Shown here: positions 55,335-64,000 of the stretch, one piece after another
How the letters are laid out: each line of letters starts with the position of its first letter
How positions within the stretch are numbered: position 1 is the first letter of the stretch
Source: Epiperipatus broadwayi
Taxonomy: Eukaryota > Onychophora > Udeonychophora > Euonychophora > Peripatidae
Direction of reading: 5' to 3'
Assembly (NCBI GenBank): GCA_028023455.1
Contig: JAQFVV010006732.1
Coordinates: 124,001 to 188,000, forward strand
DNA: 64,000 nucleotides
Notes under the pieces: model-generated
Database searches by the model: none
Seen by the model: only the letters and a program-made list of their open reading frames with translations
What the model was told of the DNA's origin: nothing
Made by a program: the position numbers and the translations under genes

Positions 55335-58300
55335 GTAACCAGTTGGATTGCATAGCATACACTAATATAGGGTGTGTGCATATATATATATATATGTAAA
55401 ATAAAGAAAAAGTAGAAATAAATACAGAAAAAATTTTTTGTAGATATTTTTCTATATTTCCTAAAATAAAATAACAATAAGTAAGTAAAGGGTTAAATAA
55501 CTCTGGGTTTAAAATAATAATTTATTGTAAAATTAAATATTTTAAAAAGGTCTGATAAATATTATTTGTAATTATAACTTTGAAATGTAAAAACACCATA
55601 CTTGTTTTTGAAAATTTTTTTAATTAATTAAAACATGGGTGTTTTCAAAGGGATTAGATAGATAAAAGTAAAAACTCTCATTTTCAATCAAGGTGTTATT
55701 ATCACCTTAGATGATTCTATAAAAGGGCTGATAACAAAATTAGCTCTTGTCTGGATATTGATTTTTGAAGAGAACAGTCTGGATAATGAATTTGTGAAGA
55801 AAGCAGTCTGGATAATAAATTTTGTAAGAACAGTCAGCTGAAAGAAAAGATGGTTACAATATATTGTTGCAACTTGATGAAGTAAAGAAGTTGATTTTGG
55901 CTGACCATAGAATGTGCAGAATGGCTATCATAAACGTATGGAGCTGAAGGCAAGATAGTAGACTGTTTTCAATAGCAGGAGTTTGAATTCACATGGAGAA
56001 AATGACCCACTTCTTTGTGCTGAAATTCATAGCCTTAAACATGGAGAAGACAGTTGCTTGTCTGAAATCTATCAAACCAAGGCAGTTGCTTGTCTAGAAT
56101 AATCCTAGACAGTACTACAGACCAAGATTTTACATGAATTACATACTTTTACCTGATTATGACAACAAGTCAGAAATTATATTTTTTTGCTGGACCAAAA
56201 ACCAAGCTTACCAAGAGAAAGCTTGAAGAAATTGGTGTACTCATGCTGCTGCTTATCTATACATGCAGGAAACCACAGATAAACATGTTTCATGTATATA
56301 TAGTGAGTTATTTTATTTTAATATTTCTTAAAATAACTTTTAAAATTATAACTTAATAATTTAAAGTTAAAACAAACAAGTAACTTTTGCTTCAGTTATA
56401 TATAATAATGAAATTTTAAATGATTTCTTTGATCTGAAGTGACGGATATATAAAATGATTTAATTTTTTGTTTATTAAGAAAAAAAAAAGAAACATTTTA
56501 TATTTAGAAATCTTGATAATTAATCAACAAGTACCTGTCTAATAAAAGTTGACTTTATTTAGTTTGATAAAAAAAAGAACTTATAAACTGAAACTAAATT
56601 TTAAATTATATATTTTGTTTATATACACGTATATGAGGGAAATTTATGTATGTTTTCCAAATGCAATCAATTAGAAAAATATCACTATTATTGTAACAAA
56701 TTAAAATATGTAACTTTTGTCAGTGTGTGAATACATGCACACACACATATGTAAATTTTTAAACTGTTATAGTATTTTTTATGTATACGATCGTAATATA
56801 AGTCAATTGTACTGCATATTTATGTGTGCACATATATGTCAATGCTTGTCAAATAAGACATACATGCAAATTTTTGATCATTTTTTGTTATTGAATATTA
56901 ATTGTAAATTATAAACCGCACATCTGTGTGCATATATATGTAAACCATAGTAATAATATGAATTGTAAATTGTAATTTTGTAAACTAATGTAACAATTTC
57001 AATTTTGAATAGTAATTATGTAAATCACCAATGTGATAATTTTTTTATTGTACAAGACTTAATTTTAATGTATAGCCACATAGACCGTAATTTCAATTTT
57101 TTTTTGTTATTAATAAATTTATATTTAATTGCTAAAAATTGTATCCATCATCTCTTGGTCACATACAGTGATAGAGCATATTTTCTCTGAATTAGATTCA
57201 TGCTTGGGATGAATATATAAATGGGGAATGTGTACTTAGTGCTTTGCAGCATCCAGAGATAATCAATCATCATCCTGGTCAGTGCAAAAGAGAATACTCT
57301 TTAAAGTCCATGCATTATTATCTTTTATTTACTTTAATCTTACTAAAAATTTAAGTTCATAGTTGTCCAGTACAAGGGGCCGGAGCATTGATGATGATCA
57401 GCATGTTTTAATGTCCCAGCATTATTGTTTTGATTTCTGATTATTGTGTATTCTAATGGATTGTCACTAAGCTGGTGCATCCAAATTATGTTTAAAAAAT
57501 TGTTCAAACTGGCAAAGGCTCAATAGTTAGTCTGGTCTAAAGAAGACCCATTTCCAAACCAGTCACAAGATTTCCTGTTGATTTAGTTGATATTATGGTC
57601 CATTAATGATGATGAATGGTACTTTGTGTATTACTCATAATTACTTTTATATTATAATGCTGGTTGATGGATAATTATATGTATAGTTGCTCTTCTGATC
57701 CATAAATGTCCTCAGAGATTTTTTAATTCATGCTCTTATAAAATACTTATATTACTTTTATATATACTTCTGTAAACTATCCCCCAGTCCTTTCTTTTGA
57801 TGCCCCCCATCCCATTTCAAATGGTTACCTAACTGAGGCCGATGATAGTCATGTACTGTGGCAATCATTATAGATGGCTGCCTAATGTATGGCTGTTGAT
57901 GATCACATAATGGTGATCATCATTTCAAAATTATCAACATGATCTCAAACCACACATGATAAATAAAAAAGGATGCATTTTATGCAGAATTAATTTTAAA
58001 AAATTTCTGTGAAATATGTGACAAGAGTATTGATGATGATTATAAATTATAAAATATTAATTTTCATGTATGTTTAGAGAGGTTCATGTTTAGAGTTTAA
58101 ATAGAAAATCAATGATTTTGGAGATTGGATTTGGTGTTTGATTGTTGAAGTTTGTGTAGCTGTATTTTTGGTTTTGATGATGGATGGAGATTTTTGTCAT
58201 TGGCTTGAGGATGCAATGTTTTCATGCAACTCTGAGGTTGTTGTATCTCCACTATTTGCTCCAACCTATTTTTTATATTTCATATTGTTTATGATAGGGC

Positions 58301-58668
58301 AGTTAACATAGTCCTACCATGATTCCAGCCTCTAAGTCTCCAAAGAAAAGGAGCAAGGCATAGTTGTATTTCTCAGCCCACAAGACTCAAAAGAAGCAGG
58401 GCATAGTTTTGTATTCTCCAAAGAGGGATTTGCAATAATTTTGCATTATTTTTATCATGAGTTGTAGTACTTTGTAGTGTCTCATTTGAGGTAGCACTCT
58501 TAGTGCTCATGGTGCATTGGTAATTTTCAGATATCTGTCAGATCTCTAACAAAATTGATCAGTACTTAGATTTGGATGAGAACTTTTTGATTATAAATGT
58601 AAATTATGCAAAATATTGTTAGATAGGCATTTCATTTTTATTTTCCTTCTCCCTCAGACCGGGCCAAT
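55335..58668. repeat. Tandem unit 2 of 3 (3,334 bp)
   Basis: It starts GTAACCAGTTGGATTGCATA and follows unit 1 without a gap. It has the 46 bp stretch missing from unit 1. It lacks about 60 bp near 57780 that units 1 and 3 have (the TTTTCTCATCCCC region). The recurring ORFs lie at 56159-56356 and 57005-57190. Confidence 0.93.
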
Positions 58669-61242
58669 GTAACCAGTTGAATTACATAGCATACACTAAT
58701 ATAGGGTGTGTGCATAAATATATATGTAAAATAAAGAAAAAGTAGAAATAAATACAGAACATTTTTTTGTAGATATTGTTTTATATTTCCTAAAATAAAA
58801 TAACAATAAGTAAGTAAAGGGTTAAATAACTCTGGGTTAAAAATAATAAATTATTGTAAAATTAAATATTTTAAAAAGGTCTGATAAATATTATTTGTAA
58901 TTATAATTTTGAAATGTAAAAACACCATACTTGTTGTTGAAATTTTTTTAATTAAATTAAGACATGTATGTTTTCAAAAGGATTAGAAAGATAAAAGTAA
59001 AAACTTTCATTTTCAATCAAGGTGTTATTATCACCTTAGATGATTCTATAAAAGGACTGATAACAAAATTAGCTCTAGTCTGGATATTGATTTTTGAAGA
59101 GAACAGTCTGGATAATGAATTTGTGAAGAGAGTAGTCTGGATGATAAATTTTGTAAGAACAGTCAGCTGAAAGAAAAGATGGTTACAATATTTTGTTGCA
59201 ACTTGATGAAGTGCAGAAGTTGATTTTGGCTGACCGTAGAATGTGCAGAATGGCTATCATAAATGTATGGAGCTGAAGGCAAGATAGTAGACTGTTTTTC
59301 TTAGCAGAAGTTTGAATTCACATGGAGAAAATGACCCACGTCTTTGTGCTGAAATTCATAGCCTTAAACATGGAGAAGACAGTTGCTTGCATGAAATCTA
59401 TCAAAGCAAGACAGCTGCTTGTCTAGAATAATCCTAGACAGTACTACACACCAAGATTTTACATAAATTACATACTTTTACCTGATGATGACAACAAGTC
59501 AGAAATTATATTTTTTTGCTGGACCAAAAACCAAGCTTACCAAGAGAAAGCTTGAAGAAATTGATGTACTCATGCTGCTGTTTATCTATACATGCAGGAA
59601 ACCACAGATAAACACATCTCATGTATATATAGTGAATTATTTTATTTTAATATTTCTTAAAATAACTTTTAAATATAATTTTAAAATTTAAAGTTAAAAC
59701 AAACAAGTAACTTTTGCTTCAGTTGAAATCTAACAGCAGTTATATATAATAATGAAATTTTAAATGATTTTTTTTTTTTTCTTACCCCCGGGCCCAACCC
59801 CACCCCCCCCCCCCCCCCCCACCCCCAATGCAAGAACTTTAAATTATTTCTTTGGTCTGAAGTGACAGATATATAAAATGATTTTATTTTTTGTTTATTA
59901 AGAAAAAATGACATTTTATATTTAGAAATCTTGATAATTAATCAACAAGTATCTGTCTAATAAAAGTTCATTTTATTTAGTTTGATAAAAAAAGAACTTA
60001 TAAACTGAAACTAAATTTCTAAATTATATATTTTGTTTATTCACACATATATGTGGGAAATTTATGTATGTTTTCCAAATGGAATCAATCAGAAAAATAT
60101 AACTATTATTATAAAAAATTAAAATATGTAACTTTTGTCAGTGTGTGACTACATGCACACACACATATGTAAATTTTTAAACAGTTATAGTATTTTTTTT
60201 ATGTATACGATCGTAATATAAGTCAATTGTACTGCATATTTATGTGTGCACATATATGTCAATGCTTGTCAAATAAGACATACATGCAAATTTTAATCAT
60301 TTTTTGTTATTGAATATTAATTGTAAATTATAAACTGCACATCTGTGCGCATATCTATGTAAACCATAGTAATAATATGAATTGTAAATTGTAATTTTGT
60401 AAACTAATGTAACAATTTCAATTTTGAATAGTAATTATGTAAATCACCAATGTGATAATTTTTTTATTATACAAGACTTAATTTTAATGTATAGCCACAT
60501 AGATCTTAATTTCAGTTTTTATTTTATTTTTTTATTATTATTAATAAATTTATATTTAATTGTTAAAAATTATTTCCATCATCTCTTGGTCACATACAGT
60601 AATAGAACTTAGTGCTTTGGGACATCCAGAGATGATCAATCATCATCCTGGTTGGTACAAAAGCGAATATTCTTTAAAGCCCTTGCACTATTATTTTTTT
60701 ATTTTACTTTAGTCTTATTAAAAAATTAGGTTTATAGTTGGCCAGTAAAAGTAGCCTGAGCATTGATGATGATTAGCATGTTTTAATGTCCCAGCATTAT
60801 TGTTCTGATTTCCGATTATTGTGTATTCTAATGGATAGGCACTAAGCTGGTACATCCAAAATACATTTAACTAATTGACCAAGCTGGCAAAGGCTCAATA
60901 GTTAGTCTGGTTTAAAGAAGACCCATTTCCAATCCAGTCACAAGATTGACTGTTGATTTAGTTGATATTATTATTCTTTAATGATGATGAATGTTATTAT
61001 GAGTACTTCTCATAATTACTTTTACTTTATAATGCTGGTTGATGAATAATTATATGTATAGTTGCTTTTCTGATCCATCAATGTCCTCAGAATTTTTTTA
61101 ATATATGCTCTTATAATATACTTATATTACTTTTATATATACTTCTGTAAACTATTGATATTTGGATTGCATTAAGTGGACTGCAAGTGATGATGTTTTC
61201 TCATCCCCCAGTTCAAACACTCCTTTCTTTTGATTCCCCTCT
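58669..61242. repeat. Tandem unit 3 of 3 (truncated, about 2.57 kb)
   Basis: It starts GTAACCAGTTGAATTACATA. It carries a C-rich insertion at 59768-59847 and lacks about 60 bp near 60607. Homology stops near 61242, where a hairpin and (TA)n begin. The recurring ORFs are at 59485-59691 and 60424-60612. Confidence 0.92.
59768..59847. repeat. T-run plus C-rich insertion in tandem unit 3
   Basis: A T-run, then CTTACCCCCGGGCCC, a run of 18 C at 59803-59820, and ACCCCCAATGCAAGAAC. The equivalent positions of units 1 and 2 read straight from AAATGATTTCTTTG, so about 80 bp is extra here. Confidence 0.9.
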
Positions 61243-61248
61243 TCCCGT

Positions 61249-61284
<36 letters not shown>

Positions 61285-61290
61285 ACGGGA
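61243..61290. repeat. Hairpin TCCCGTTAC-(TA)n-GTAACGGGA
   Basis: Nine-base arms at 61243-61251 and 61282-61290 are perfectly complementary and enclose a (TA)15 run. Confidence 0.95.
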
Positions 61291-61326
61291 TTTTTCCTAT
61301 ATCTATTGCTATGTCTACATATATTG

Positions 61327-61366
<40 letters not shown>

Positions 61367-61393
61367 TAGCCATTGCAATAGATTTAGGAAAAA
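61291..61393. repeat. Second inverted repeat around (AT)n
   Basis: Arms TTTTTCCTATATCTATTGC (61291-61309) and GCAATAGATTTAGGAAAAA (61375-61393) pair with one mismatch. They enclose an (AT)n run at 61330-61363. This hairpin starts on the base after the previous one ends. Confidence 0.92.
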
Positions 61394-62826
61394 TGATAGT
61401 GACATAAATATTAACCACAAGAGAAATTGGTCATTTCAAACCAAAATAGAAACACATATTGTACATAAACAATAAAATTATTGTAAACATGAAAGACAGA
61501 TGGATACATTCATTAAAGTCCAGCATCTAATGTTAGACACAATAATAATATTCTCTCTCCAAATTACTGCTCTGGAATAAGAATGCTTAACCATCCACTA
61601 AAAACAGTATTAGAATATCTCTGCAATAAAATAAAGCTTGAAATAATATAAATGCTGAAATAATCTAAAATACATATACAAAATTAAGAATAATTTAAAA
61701 CCTGCTTCCATTGTTGTGTAATATCAAGCTGAAGAACAACTTTCCAGTAGAATATCTTACATGATACAAATTTTCTATTTCCAACAATAATATTGCAAAG
61801 TTGTAAATAAAAATATGTACAAAAATATTATTTATTTTAAAAAAAACTATGACAGTTATCTTAATAATTTTATTAAAGAAAATCTGATATTTTTAAGATT
61901 TGGACAAAAATTTCTAACAACATAATACCAGTTTTCATTGGTAAAAACTGAAATAAATAAGCAAATGTTTTACAAAGAAGTAATCTCAATAGATATGAAC
62001 ATGATTAAAATAAGTAACCAGACATTAAATAAATCATCCTTTGTTGGATTTTGTATTATTTTCAAAATTGCTATTTATTTATACTAATAGTTGCAGCAAA
62101 AATATTTAGGACAATATATTATCAATACAAATGTTTTTTTTTACATTTAGTAACAAATCAAAGTAAATGAAATGCAGATTACTTTCGAATGATTCCATAA
62201 AACCTTCACACACAACAAGTTAATTATTGAAAGCAAGATGTTATGCTCAATGATAATAGTTCTATTATACTGTCAATGAAAAGTATTATTCGCATTTCGA
62301 GCCTATTATCTTCATTTAATCATTTTCTTTTAATACCCCTTCCTAGTTTTATAAATAAACATTTCACTTCACATACTAATAAAATATCACTTCTTTATAT
62401 TTTCATGCTTCTGATTAAGTTTTCAGAACTGTGATTTATTATTTTTAAATATCAAGAAATTAAAACTTTTATAAGATATCTTGAAAAATTTCAACATAAT
62501 AAATAAATAAATTCAAAAATAGATCTTAATGAAATACATTCGTTATGCATACTAGGATGATCATAGAGATATGAAGTTTTTATAAATTATAATAGTTAAT
62601 TTACTTTTTGTTTCAAAATCGGTAAAATAATTACATCTTTTCAGATAATTATTTATATCTGCATCTAGGATACATTTTTTTATTATTATTACATTTGTCT
62701 TGGTTTCTTCGAAAAAATCTTTTATTTCGTTTTTTATTGCCAATAGTGTCTAACTATAGTATTACCTTAATTATCAGCAAGAATGATTTGTCTAATTTGA
62801 CTGACATAATTACCCCTCTGTCTTTC

Positions 62827-62861
<35 letters not shown>

Positions 62862-64000
62862 TAACTTTTGGTGCTAGTTCTTCAAATGTGTTGCTTTTAT
62901 TTTCAGATATAATTGTGCTAATTTCAGAGAGAGTGTTTGAAAAACTTGGTTAATTGTGTTCATTATATAATAGTATGAAGGTAAAGATTACCGGTTTTTT
63001 TTTTAGAATAAAAGTTATCAGATAAATGTTTGAAATGAAAATTATTAATTGATAAGGCACATATAGTTATTTTATACAATATGCGATTTGACACCTATAC
63101 ATTTATCCGTTTTTCTTTATTAGTCTTTTTTTCCATAAAATTTAGAATATGATATTATTATTGAATTTAAACTTTTAAATAGTCTTCTATATTTTGTCAC
63201 GAAATCTATTTAGAAAATTTATAACCTCACATTATAATATTATGCGCATAAGTTTTATTTTTAATTATGTTTTTACTTTTATTTTTACCACTATTTGTAT
63301 ATATAAACGATGTGATTGTATTTGCATTTATGATCTATATACGAAAATTACACACGCATATATATATATCAGTGTAAAAAATAAAACAAAACTATTTTAT
63401 TTAAACCTCTCGTTTAATTTTTCTTTATTTTCTTTAATTGCATTAAATCTCTAAAGTAATAAAAAATATTTTCTAAAACATTATTAGATAATTGTTAAGC
63501 ACAAAACCAGTGATACATATTAAATTGTAATCTTCCTGCAAAAAAAAAAAAAAAAAGGAGAAAAAAAATGTTAAAAGTATTTTTAATAAATAATGATTTC
63601 AAAAGTAAGCGATTTTTTTTTTTTGTTACCAGTTAATTAATCATTAAGAAGGAACGTTTACTTTTCACGTTATTATTCTATGAAAAAATTTATTTATTTA
63701 TTTATTGTATTTCTCAGCAATAGAGGAAATAAAAAAATCTAAAAAAACAAATTAAAATTATTATTAAACTACAGTAACATTTAACAACAAATTGATAATA
63801 AATATTGTCAAGTATTGGTGGTCGAGAGAACAGCGACAGCCGTTTTACCAGCAGTTGTCCCGGGTTAGTGGGTTCGCTTACCGGCTGGTATGACACTTGA
63901 GAGAGAAAAAAAGATAATATATATTACATTTAAAAACTGGTGTTAATTAATTTAATTATTTTGCTTATAGACAAGATAAATGATTATTTATTTTTTTATC
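61394..64000. other. Unassigned AT-rich stretch
   Basis: It contains a (TA)n run at about 62832-62859, a poly-A run near 63541-63556 and a GC-richer island at about 63811-63900. That island has faint Pol III box-like motifs (see findings). No coding sequence is recognisable. Confidence 0.5.

Overview
This window looks like non-coding DNA from an AT-rich invertebrate animal genome. It has long introns-or-intergenic style A/T-rich stretches and many (AT)n and (ATT)n microsatellites. It also holds animal-type retroelements: a Ty3/Gypsy LTR element, an RTE-type LINE, an APE-endonuclease LINE of another lineage, and Penelope-like elements (PLEs) with a GIY-YIG endonuclease. I found no host gene, rRNA, convincing tRNA, CRISPR array or bacterial feature. 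The species cannot be fixed from the sequence.

Layout. 1-2108 is one copy of a ~2.1 kb repeat; a second copy lies at 36574-38666 plus 41975-42055. 2109-6188 is featureless apart from a small tandem duplication, and is followed by a long (ATT)n tract. 6873-12560 holds a minus-strand LINE in two pieces: reverse transcriptase and C-terminus at 6873-8600, endonuclease at 11640-12560. About 3 kb of unrelated DNA lies between them. A PLE endonuclease relic (13341-13658), a 150 bp near-perfect palindrome (14667-14816) and a decayed coiled-coil coding region with a fold-back around (AT)n (16267-17640) follow.

18366-26471 is a nested region. A PLE relic on the minus strand is split by a 5.35 kb Ty3/Gypsy element (19063-24411) with two LTRs about 3-4 percent different by eye, gag with two zinc knuckles, and a pol broken by stops and frameshifts. 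Next to it are a plus-strand LINE C-terminus and a PLE reverse-transcriptase relic. 26472-35250 is mostly unassigned, A/C-rich on the plus strand, with one LINE endonuclease relic, trinucleotide microsatellites and small tandem duplications.

35255-42606 contains a PLE C-terminus followed by a hammerhead-ribozyme-like motif and a 110 bp (AT)n tract. The second copy of the 2.1 kb repeat comes next, with a full-length but dead RTE element (38667-41965) inserted in it with a 9 bp target-site duplication. Another PLE tail, hammerhead relic and (AT)n tract close this part. 42607-51981 is unassigned except for one minus-strand PLE tail near 47.2 kb. 51982-61242 is a tandem array of three ~3.35 kb units, the third truncated. 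The last 2.6 kb has small inverted repeats and nothing else recognisable.

The elements do not form a pathway. They record successive insertions: the Gypsy insertion is younger than the PLE it splits, and the RTE insertion is younger than the 2.1 kb duplication. Every mobile-element coding region seen here is broken by stops, frameshifts or truncation.
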